A DNA stretch of 64,000 nucleotides, taken from contig NC_088326.1 in NCBI RefSeq assembly GCF_910592395.1, positions 11,847,001 to 11,911,000 on the forward strand. The letters run 5' to 3'. The notes under the pieces are model-generated. The model was not told the origin of the DNA and did no database searches. It saw only the letters and a list, made by a program, of their open reading frames with translations. Position numbers and translations under genes: made by a program. Below are positions 53,675-64,000 of this stretch, piece after piece. This DNA comes from Lineus longissimus (taxonomy: Eukaryota > Nemertea > Pilidiophora > Heteronemertea > Lineidae). Numbering within the stretch: position 1 is the stretch's first letter; every line of letters begins with the position of its first letter.

Positions 53675-56600
53675 TCAGTGTTCTTCAAGGCACATGTATT
53701 ATGGTCTGTTGGGCCACCTGACCAACACCTCATTTGACATTTACTGCCAGGCCGAAACAATATGCGTGCAGATCGTGAGATCCCAGACTGTCTCGTGTTT
53801 TGCACAACAAACTATGTTCACGTAGTGTGATATGGAATGTGAGGAGTTTGTAGAGCACAGACCATGACCATCTGATCGGAGTTAGAAAAATAGTTGACTG
53901 TAATTTCATCTCCTCCTCATATGGTGCTGATAGAGAAATGTCCATGTAGGTATTGTGAACTGAAAGAACATACCTCCAGTTAAAATTAAACCAACGTGAA
54001 CTATTTGTTGTCAGGATGTGAGGGAAATTGTATTCAGTTGCTGGGTCAGAGTTTGGTTGAGATGAGAAGAATCTAGTCCAGATCCAGAGTGAGCTGCAGA
54101 GGGCCATGAATTTGGCAAGCTTGATCCTAAAAAGCTATTGGACTCCCCTCCCCTTCTTTCAGTGGCAACCTCCTTCTCTCAGCTTGAGTGACGCTTGAAG
54201 GGGGACTATATAGGCAAGACCATCAATTTGACCCCATAGCTGATGCCGCATCAGCAATGTGGTCAAATTGAGGGTCTTCCATTGACAATGTAAACATTAG
54301 GAACTTCAGCCATAAATGTGTTCCTTGTACTGACACGAATGGTTTCTGTATACTGTGAGATAGTAGAGACCCCTAATGGCAGCTTTATGTAATCTTAATC
54401 AGACCGATCTGACTTTTGCCTGTAGTCTCCCGTTCATGGGAAAGGGATACCCATTCTGGTGTCCCACTATCATCAAAAAGACACTGTCCAATTCCTTATA
54501 AGCACATCTGGCCTTGTGGAGATAGAAAGAGAAAGCATCAAATGGCTGGATTGGGTACTACCGTAGAACCTCTCTATTAAAGACACCCTCGGGACTGACA
54601 AGTGCTGTCCTTTATAGAGAGGTGTCCTGATTAGAGAGGTCAAATTGAATGGAAACAATCAATTTGTGTCTGCTAAGGGCGGTTCCATTGTATTTTCAAT
54701 TCTTTCCTGTAGTTATTCTTGTGGTTAGTTCCTGTATAAACTGTTCCTGTTGTAATCCTTTTATCTGATTGTGTAATGCCAAGTTTGGACTGTCTGCCTG
54801 CTGGTGCCTCCTATGAACCATTACATGAATCGCTCGCCTCTATCTCTGGTATACATTGTTCACTTGATTATTCAGCCAGCCCAGATCTGTTGTATCGGGA
54901 CACATTAGCAATTATTAGAACGATATTGTGTGGGGGCACTCACCAAAACCTCATTGTAAGGCTTGGATTGTATGGCTACTGTTTTCTTGGTTCTACATGT
55001 GTACCAGTTAGGGTCAGAAGTTCAGTGATAATACACAGCCTACCTGGTCGAAACGTGTGTAAGAGCTGCTCTCGATCGAAGCTCTGTATTGCCATCCTCG
55101 CGTTCATCAAAATATTGCTCATATCGTAGTGATTGGATACTGAAAAAATTGCATTTTGATAGGATCGTCGGTCTGTTGGGAAAGGACGTATGCATTGCCT
55201 AGGATATTGTGGATAAGGATTTGTAGCAGCTCATCATTCGGATAGCCCTATTTCATAAGTAGTCCCAAACATAGTCTGTGGATAGATTCCGACTTGGATT
55301 CAGTAACACAAGGTGCTTTATGTGTAGACCATCTCTCAATAAAACACATGATCGCTTGGATTTCTGCTTGATGAACCTTTTACTTGTGGACAGCACACAT
55401 ATTTTTGAGCTGCATGGTCATCTTTTTAAGGACTCCACTGGCCCAGTGGCAGCTTCAATTGGCCACTGCTAAATCACAGACTGTGGTTGGCACAGTAGGC
55501 CTACACACTTTGGATCAGTCGTCAATCTGCTTGAGTGCTCCTCAGCCAAGTCAGAAGACGGAATTGCTTCCCTGCTGGTGACCATTTGGTCTTCTCAATG
55601 TGAATACCCCATCAACTTTTTGCTACACGTTCATCTCTGCCACAGAAACGTATCGATTGCCCATGCCTGCATCTCTCAGATATTCCACATATCGATGTTC
55701 CTTCTACATCTGTGTATGAGCTGTATCGAGTCAGCGCATATTCTCGACAGTCTAGGTCACATGGTTATGCATGGACTATTGGACAGAGTGTGTGGCGAAT
55801 GTTAAAACATTTAATTCCTGGATAGTTTTCTCACTTTCGTGGATCAGCGTAAGTCAACATTTTCTTTCATCATTTTGGTTTTAAATGTTTATCGAGCTTC
55901 AGGTGTTCTTTATGATTTATTGGGGGTTGAGGAGTCGGGGTGCTAATACACCTTATGGCTGCTGTGTATGGGGGGGGGGGGGCAGGGGGGTTGTACTGTG
56001 GTAGAAAAAAATTACTTATTTTGGTCAATGTGCTGATCCAAACACACACTGCTAGGGAAGGTCTAAGAATTTGGTAAGGATGGTGTTCATTTGTGGTCAG
56101 GCCTGTGTGCTCCATTTTTAAATCAGGATCCTCCAAGATGTGATTTCAGGCCAAGCCAAGTGACATAATCGCTGGTACTTATTAGGCTCCATAAAGTTAA
56201 TACCCTCATTCTCTTCAGTACTCGCCTTGCACTTCAAGTTAACAACGTAATGGAACTTCATCTACACTCATCGTACCAGGGCTCGAGATAACCCCAAAAC
56301 AGTGTCTTGAAACTTAGCCAAGGACCCTTACATTTGAAAATGTCAAACTATGTTACAGGACTCCTGAGATTTTGTCAATGCTTTAGTTTGACTCCCGTGG
56401 AAGAAAGTCTAGTTCGAGCCCTGATATATTAGTTAGATCGAACAAATTCACCTTCGAAAGCTGTGACATGCGCCAGCAAAGGTGGGATGTACCTCACCTA
56501 GGACCTGCCACTTGGTAAGACGCATAACTATCAAGCAAAATATAGAGAATGTATGTGTTAGACTGAGTTTGAATTCACCTTCGAAGACTATGATGACATG

Positions 56601-57575
56601 CGCCAGCAAATATCTCAAAGAGCCGAAGGTAGAGTGGTGCGTTGTTTGTATAGATTGTGGGTTCTTTGACTCGAGCCGTGCAAGCCAAGTGGAAGCTGCC
56701 TGGAATTCTTGATACGTTTCCACCAGGTACACAGATGTGTTTTTCTCCTCTCAGTGTTGTTTTGTGGAGAGTGTTAGTAATACTCTGAAGTTTTATCTAC
56801 GACTCCTTGCATCTTCGATATGGGAAAAAATTGGTATCACACGAAAGGGGGGGGCACTTTGAATCGGTTACGAGTGGAAAGCGTCCTGGTAACCTGAATC
56901 TCTGAGTTTTTTAGGCCTCCTACATAACGGTTACAACAGTCTTCTCTCCCCATCGTCGCTTGCTCTTTCTGACAGATTTTTCATCCCGACCCCCATTTCT
57001 GGTACACGATCACATTCACAGCCCCCCCCCCTGCTACTCGAGTTTGAGGAAATATGACTGGAGATTGTTATGAGTACCCCGTTACTGAGTAACAGGGACT
57101 TGAAAGGTTTACAAAATATGGAGAAGACGTGGAATTTCAGGTTGAACTGACTTTCGAAAAAGAAAATTATATGCAGGCAAATTTTAATCAGTTGGCCTAC
57201 TGGTCCTGAACGAAAAAAACCCTTGAGGTTCTACGATATATATTTTTGAAATAAACAATTTGATAAGGGTGATTTATTGTCTCATCTCTTGGACTTCTTA
57301 TCAAATGGTGTACTCATTATGATTTGGATAATCAAGGAACAGTTGCTATATGAAGTTAAAAAACTTTTTCACTGAATTGATCAGAAGACAATATCCCATT
57401 TAGGATTGTTTATCTACATGTACTTGCTTGGTGGACTTTGCTAATTAGGAAGGACTTTTTAGTGGTTTATAAATAATCGTGAATGAGTAGACCTACCCTT
57501 CCGATTGGGCTATGAACTGGTCATGTGTGTATCATTTTCAGGATGAGTTGTCTGATTGTGATGAGAAATATGTGT
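53675..57575. other. Intergenic or intronic, no gene seen
   Basis: Contains one MITE (54559-54692), a dispersed-repeat copy (about 54180-54430) and a 126-bp partial duplication (56448 and 56574, word CATGCGCCAGCAAA). No exon could be supported; the 117-codon ORF at 54776 has no flanking splice signals or domain. Confidence 0.4.
54559..54692. mobile_element. MITE, CAGTAGAACC family, copy F (internal deletion)
   Basis: Ends TACCGTAGAACCTC and GGTTCCATTGTA with an interior shorter than in copies A and B, consistent with an internal deletion. Confidence 0.75.
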
Positions 57576-57851
57576 GGTTGTGACATTGTCTCTTGAGAAG
57601 AGTAACCTGGCTGTGACATTGTCTCCTGATAAGAGTAACCTGGTTGTGACGTTGTCTCCTGATAAGAGTAACCTGGTTGTGACATTGTCTCTTGAGAAGA
57701 GTAACCTGGTTGTGACCTTGTCTCCTGATAAGAGTAACCTGGTTGTGACATTGTCTCTTGAGAAGAGTAACCTGGTTGTGACGTTGTCTCCTGATAAGAG
57801 TAACCTGGTTGTGACATTGTCTCTTGAGAAGAGTAACCTGGCTGTGACATT
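57576..57851. repeat. 33-bp minisatellite with two alternating unit types
   Basis: Eight 33-bp units of GTAACCTGGTTGTGACATTG plus either CTCTTGAGAAGA or CTCCTGATAAGA. Order of types: Leu-Glu, Pro-Asp, Pro-Asp, Leu-Glu, Pro-Asp, Leu-Glu, Pro-Asp, Leu-Glu in the plus frame. Both strands are open (11-residue repeats; minus reads SQPGYSSQETM). Coding is not supported. Confidence 0.9.
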
Positions 57852-59346
57852 GTACCTGGTTTTGACGTTGTCTTTTCAAGTGAGTTTTACTCACCGAGTC
57901 ATCACCAATTTTTGATGGCATCATGTTACTTTTACACCAGAGCAGAGGTCTTCAGCAACAAGCCAGGTATGGAAGTTGGAATGCCCTGAATAAGATAGTA
58001 GGCCTATCTCATGATGACAAAGATAGGAAAATGTAGCACGAAAACTAAAACGATGATGATATTGAGACAACTTTGGTCGTACCTCTCCCTTCTTTTACTA
58101 ATAAAAGTGTTTCCCTTGGCCTAGTAGTAGTAGCAGGTGTGCAATGAAAAGCTGGGTGAGATATGATCTTGAAGAGAAACAGTAAGTTACCAAATTATAT
58201 AAGGTGAACATTTCCTGCTGCTCATCAGTTTAGCTTGTTGCCATGGTTGTAACTTGTAGGAGGGAGGAAGAGGGATTAGGGCAGGCATCACAAATATGAG
58301 TCTTTCATGCAGATTTCTGCTGCATCATAAAAACTTTGGATGTTCCCGTGAGCGCTTTCGGACCCCCCCCACCCCCATTAAAAAACCTGGTGACTTGCCT
58401 GATTGTAACGTTGTCTCAGTCTGTAGCATTGGTTATGATGAACTCATTTGGGTGAGCTTTTAGGGAGTGTGTCCTGATCCTGTAGCCTGAGCATTGCCAT
58501 TCCCCTACCATTGAGAAGAACCATCAAGCACCAACATAACACAAGATCATCTGGGTAAATAGAAACAAACATTGCCGGTGTCCTGTTATTATGCTCACAA
58601 AAATTTGCCAAAACTTGGCTTTAGCAACATTCTACACAACAGCAGTTTTGAAACTAATATTCAGTAGGTATTAACACAATGGGAAATTTTCAAATTCAAA
58701 TCTCTAAGTTTTGAACGAATGGAACAAGCCTTAAATCATTATGATGATATTCATTAATCGGATGATGATAATGAGCAGAAATCATGCTGTGAAATAATTC
58801 AACTCTGATCCTGTCTGTTTTCATACACAACATTCCCAGTATCAAGAATATGAGAAAATAGAGTCAGAAGGCCTGATTTTAACAAGTAGGCCTACAAGGT
58901 ACAGAAGTAGTTATGGTAAGGCTAGGCTTTTTTCGGTAATGAAACTGAGCTTGGGGTCCTGTGTTGTCTGATCAATAAGGCTGGGGTAGACTTCCGAGAC
59001 CCCCCCCCCCATACCCTTTTCAACTAAATACTATTAAAAGAGCCAAACCATTAAAAACTGTGTTCCTGAAGTCTTTTGAATACACACTTGCACAGTCCAT
59101 AAAATACATGTGTAACTGTATGTTTCATATCAGTTAATAACTGTTTAAGTGGGTCAATGTGATATGCCTGTTGAAATCAATTCAAAAATTTAAAGGGACA
59201 TGTCTGAAATGATACATGGGGTGGGCCTATTCATTCTTGGCATTGGGTTGTCAATGCACTGAATAAAGGCATGAGGGATGGTATTTTCACGTGGAAATGT
59301 GTGTGGGGGTGGGGCACATGGAAATGGGCTCTCCTGCACAGGTCTT
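57852..59346. other. Intergenic or intronic, no gene seen
   Basis: Homopolymer C tracts near 58363 and 59003. No exon, RNA gene or recognised mobile element. Confidence 0.4.
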
Positions 59347-59770
59347 AACTGAAGAATCAGACCAAGATTGACTCTGAATCTACCCTGCTGTGTAGGTCTA
59401 TTTTATTTGGCTGTCCATTTGTCCTCCCAGCCTGAATATATCGGAACATTTTCATACAAGTTGTGCCACCTATCTTGTGCCACAAATCTTGACTGAAGAA
59501 TCAGACCAAGATTGACTCTGAATCTACCCTGCTGTGTAGGTCTATTTTATTTGGCTGTCCATTTGTCCTCCCAGCCTGAATATATCGGAACATTTTCATA
59601 CAAGTTGTGCCACCTATCTTGTGCCACAAATCTTGACTGAAGAATCAGACCAAGATTGACTCTGAATCTACCCTGCCGTGTAGGTCTATTTTATTTGGCT
59701 GTCCATTTGTCCTCCCAGCCTTGATACATCGGAACATTTTCATACAAGTTGTGTCACCTATCTCATCCTG
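59347..59770. repeat. 144-bp tandem repeat, about 3 copies
   Basis: TGAAGAATCAGACCAAGATT recurs at 59350, 59494 and 59638. The first two units are virtually identical and the third diverges towards its end. Confidence 0.95.
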
Positions 59771-62229
59771 CGTATCGTCACCCATTCCAAACATCGGATT
59801 ACCAACTGTCGCTGCATGTATCCCCGCTTGCAGCCGCTGGTGGCCTTGGAGAATGAAGTCACAACAAGGAAGCACTAGCTTCGTAACAACAGGTTTTGTC
59901 AACCAAGTTAGCTGAAGTTCGAATTGGGCTCGCTGTGATGGTGACATCTGGCATTTTCAGAAGCCAAAACTTGCCTACCATTGCATGGTTTGTCAATTAA
60001 ATGCTCCCTTTAAGAATCGAGCTGTGCATTATTTTCATGCATATCATCATCATGTACATAATTGATTCCTTGTGCACCGAGATGTACACATTTATTATGG
60101 TGGTTTGGACTGCATGTTTATGTTATGGTGCATTAATGAGTTTATCAGTAGGCCTATTGGGTATACAGGCTTTCATTGTATCAAGTGCAAAATATGGGTC
60201 AGTGTCAGGTGCTGATAGGCCTAGACCAGGGCCGACCGAATTGAAACTCCGATAGTGCTGACAGGACCTAACATAGTATAGTGTAATGGTTAAATGCTTT
60301 ACACTATTCTCTGTTAGGCCCTGTTAGCGCTATCGGTGTTTCAATTCAGTTGGCCCAGATCGATGGCAAGGAAGTTTATTGGGACCATTGGTTAAAAAAT
60401 CTAAGCAATCTGCAGTGAGTGACGATATAATTTCTGACTGTCCTTTTAAAATAAAAAAAGCCCCCCCCCCGTAGCTAAAAGGGCCAAGAGCACTGCATAA
60501 CATGTTTTGGTAGAGGAACCATTCCTGCCATCGTCCTCTGACATAGTAAAGACGGGAAGTATTTGCCAGCATCCCATTGTCTCCAAGACTACTGACTGTA
60601 ACAACCATTTTCTCCCCTTGAAATTTGCATATTTTGCGGAAAAAAAATGCATGTGAAATGTTGGCGCTTTACGTTGCGTTATCCTACTAGCTTCAATCTC
60701 GCCAGTGCACGAACACTGCTCACAATTTAATACATTCCACAGGAATCAATATTCACGGAGCTATGTATCACTGGGATGCATTGCTAGCTGTGGATACTGG
60801 TTTGGCTACCTAGCTGTGAGTGGCTAGCCTACAGAGAAGGTACATGTATTTCAGCTGGCATGCATTGCTTTTGTCAATTTCAAGTCCGTCTAGCAACCCA
60901 GTTATGCTCCAAATTGGTCAGATGCTTCCATCTTTGGCTTCCTTTTGGAGGAGTTCTGGCTTGCGGAACCTGCATCCTGGGTGAGCTTTTTGGAGACCGG
61001 AAAAAAATAGACCTACACAGACGCAGCATTTGTGTAATACCAACCCAGAAAGAAGTTCTTGAGCATTTTCATGTTTTTGCTCAGATATTAGGCCTACTAC
61101 CAAAATGAAGCCCATACTGGGCCGAGATGAGCTGGTAGGCCATTACAGTGATACCTTTTAGGGCTGAATTCTGTTTTCTCAGGAAAATAGGGTTCTTGTT
61201 AACACTCAGTGCACGATAGTACAAGAACGTGATACAGTGGGATGAATCCAGAAATGCAACAGTAAAACAAACCACAAGGCTTTAGTTAATCATCTATGGT
61301 CATGCTGTGGCTGACCAGGTTTCTACTCATGGCATTGCACAGAGTAGACTAGTGAGAAGTGAGTTCCCAAAACCTGGCCCATGTAAGCATACAATGTCTA
61401 TGCAACCAAGCAGTAGAGTTTAAATATTTGGTCATCGTTATTGAACTTAAAAATGAATTCACACAGACTGCAGCTGAGTTAAAATCTAGTAGTATACCTA
61501 GGCCCTTCCCCAGGCCAGTGCTATATCCGATACAAAAAAACAAACGTAACTTGGCGTTTAGATTAAAAAGAATTGGAAAATTGAATTTTCCTCCCCTTTC
61601 TCTTGAATTGTAAGTGGATGTGAATCAATTCCACGAAACACATAATGGCAATGCCAAAGATTTCAGAAAGTTTCATAACTTGCTTTAAAAAGTGCTCTTC
61701 TTTCCAACAGGTTAGACACTATTTGCTCACAAGATACGCATTGTGGACATGACAGAAGGGCGTTACGTTTACCTAGGGCGTTATTCTACCAAGTGGGGCT
61801 GAGAGAGTCTTTATTAGGCCGTAGATGCATTTTATGGGTCCTCCCTGGAGCCGGGTTGATATAATCCCTGCATTCCTGTTTATCTACTCCATGAGGTGAC
61901 AAAACTGTTGAGGGTTAGGGTCAATCTGAGTTCATTGCACTGTCGAGGGCCGGTGGGTTGGAGAGGGGGCCTGCATTCATACATTTGTGTTGGTTGCTGT
62001 TGTGGACCTCACAAAAATTGTACAATTTGTAAAATGAGAATCGGTATTCATGGAGAACCTACTGAAGCAATGAAACTGATCCTTCCTTGATGTGCTTATC
62101 TTCATGATGCAGAGGGTCGGGTGACATGGCCTGCTGGTTTTAAGATGTTAGGCTCAAAATGCGCAGACACTCCATTGAATGAGATGAAGAGCCAGGTTCC
62201 TTGGCCAAGCAGTCAGAATTCCCTATCAA
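59771..62229. other. Intergenic or intronic, no gene seen
   Basis: A diverged inverted pair at about 60228-60255 and 60325-60352 (GACCGAATTGAAACTCCGATAG type) may be a small MITE. The acceptor-like site before 61712 is discussed with the 52282 exon. Nothing else is supportable. Confidence 0.4.
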
Positions 62230-62620
62230 CACAGACAGTAGCTTGTGATGGACTCTGCCCTGGTCCAGCCAACTCATGCGGCATACAGCATAACTCTTTT
62301 TTGCAAACATTTAAGAGACATCTCCCAAGCTTGGCGAATGCGGAGGAAACCGGAAAGCACATGCAAGCTCAGACTGAATCTATCATTACACCATGAGTCA
62401 TATCTGCACAGAATGCATTGGAACAGACAGTAGCTTGATGTGGACTCTGCCCTGGTCCAGCAAACCATTGCGGCATACAACAGAACTCTTTTGGCAAACG
62501 TTTTAGAGAAATCCTTGAAGCTTAGCAAATGTAGAGTGATCGCGAGCTCAGACTTAATGTAGCATTACACCATTAGTCACATCGGCGCAGATTGCATTGG
62601 AATGGATCTCTGCCTCGGCT
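62230..62620. repeat. 192-bp tandem duplication, about 2 copies
   Basis: CAGACAGTAGCTTG occurs at 62232 and 62424 with shared downstream words (GGACTCTGCCCTGGTCCAG, AACTCTTTT), and a partial third start at about 62588. Confidence 0.85.
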
Positions 62621-64000
62621 ACACTTGTCCCCATCCTCTACACAATGTCCCAGGAGAGGCAGTGTCACATTATGCAACGGACCTCGCAATAACCCATCTT
62701 CCCTGTAATCCTGCCAGTACGCGCTGTTATTAGTCATGGACCTGATCAAGGCACAGCATACTAGACACTCCATACGAAAAATAACGTCTCCACCATTGCT
62801 GTATCTGCATCTGCGACATCATTAGGGAAATGTCGTTGTGTCTTCTAATGATTTATGATGGTTGACTCATGCCCAACAAACCTCCCAGTCAAACTAATCA
62901 AGCTTGAAAACATGGTCCATTCAATTCTCTGAACAAGATGATTTGAAGATGTGTTGTCGTGGAAATGCTGTAGAAAACTAGAAATGCGGTAAGAAACAAG
63001 TGAACGCATGTGTTAAACTTCTAACGCACACGATCGCTAGTCAAATGGTCAGCTGGTTTTCGGGAAAGTGCTCTCCGTTGGTACCACCACTTAGCAGACC
63101 ACTCTAATTCCCTGCAGCTTTGTCCCACTACTAACAACTGAACAAGTCAAAGAGGCCAAGGATGTAAAATTCAACCAAACCCAATACACTAGGGTACTAT
63201 TTCAAATCACAAGTCACAGTAGGTCTATCTGGGTGCAATCATGTGTTCCAATCTCATCGTCATCGTCATCGTCATCCTGGTAGCATCATGATCCTTATGG
63301 ATCTTCAAAAAAATCATTTAGCAATTTACATTCTCTACAACACTTCTTAAGGACTATTTGTGGGATAATAACACCAACATTTCTACCACCCTGGTGGCCC
63401 ATCCCCAAGGATTAGTGATCCTACTGTTCTCTCCTCTATAATACCCTTAAACTGCCAGTGGGTTAATTCATACAACAGATCCCCAAGTTTCAATCTAAGG
63501 CAATATTTTTGTTGCCAACACACTGCAGTAGTCCAGACCTCATAACAATGGACTCACATTTCCCCAGTAATGAAATTCATGGTTGGTAAATGGAGCTTAC
63601 TAATGGGTTTTCACTTCATATCGTTATGCAATGCAGCAATTTGACTGAGTCACCCTGGGAAGGCTGTGCAAATTATGTAATGGTGATTGTGGTATGTGGC
63701 TACAAAATAGCATAGAGTAGTGAAATTTGCAAATGCACTTTCTCATATGAAATTATAAATATGAAGCACACAAATTACAACTGTAAGGCGTTGACTATTT
63801 TTAGAGTTCTGACAGTACACACGTTAGTCGATTAAATGCAGGCAACTTCATCAACTTTTAGCTTTGTAAATATTTGACGGTTTAGGTGGTATTGATGTGG
63901 TGTGTTGTGTTTCTGATTCAGAAGCTAGTGGCTTCACATCGCGGGCTCGATGGCTTTGTGCTTGCCACCCCCCCCCCCCCATCGCCCGTCATAATTTGCC
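62621..64000. other. No gene seen to the window end
   Basis: A short CATCGT microsatellite lies at about 63257-63276 and C tracts near the end. No exon is supported. Confidence 0.4.

Noticed and set aside
61712-61868. Next exon after 52282-52377
   Set aside because: The acceptor and phase would fit and 51 codons are open, but this length is common by chance and the peptide shows no recognisable feature.

Overview
The window is nuclear DNA of a non-vertebrate animal, most likely a marine invertebrate. Genes are split by GT-AG introns, most of the sequence is intronic or intergenic, and it is full of short non-autonomous mobile elements (MITEs, tRNA-derived SINEs, a miniature LTR element) and coding-looking minisatellites. 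The phylum cannot be fixed from the sequence.

Three genes can be read with confidence. (1) 2540-7621, minus: a complete 8-exon EFHC1 (myoclonin, three DM10 domains, degenerate EF-hands), 639 residues when joined, against 640 in human. (2) 18221-20460, minus: a complete 3-exon class A peptide-receptor-like GPCR of 356 residues. (3) 31031-39466, plus: eleven exons of gamma-syntrophin (SNTG1/SNTG2 type; PH, PDZ, PH), with only the first exon and start codon unplaced. Two weaker gene pieces are reported: a terminal exon at 14670-14882 (minus) and a pair of phase-compatible exons at 50081-50154 and 52282-52377 (plus). The genes are unrelated neighbours and there is no operon-like logic.

Mobile elements: the most striking is a 344-bp Penelope-like fragment at 35054-35397. 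It carries a hammerhead ribozyme on the minus strand, and its 12-bp target duplication has copied the 5' splice site of a gamma-syntrophin exon. At 8150-8714 two miniature LTR retrotransposons (TRIMs) lie head to head; their LTRs contain a tRNA-like sequence and their primer-binding site matches tRNA-Lys. At 42500-47230 a cluster of six hairpin-forming elements with palindromic ends contains a 5'-truncated LINE whose reverse-transcriptase frame is still open. Two inverted 365-bp MITEs bracket the last two gamma-syntrophin exons. A TA-flanked MITE family beginning CAGTAGAACC occurs at least six times.

Tandem arrays: 16-17 bp (283-655), 156 bp (11553-12612), 15 bp (13738-14106), 26 bp (15967-16105), 133 bp (19751-20125), 27 bp (24140-24330), 90 bp (28891-29610), 58 bp (50214-50851), 33 bp (57576-57851), 144 bp (59347-59770) and 192 bp (62230-62620). 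Several are free of stops in one or more frames, which explains many long ORFs that are probably not genes. The rest of the intergenic sequence shows no supportable coding content.
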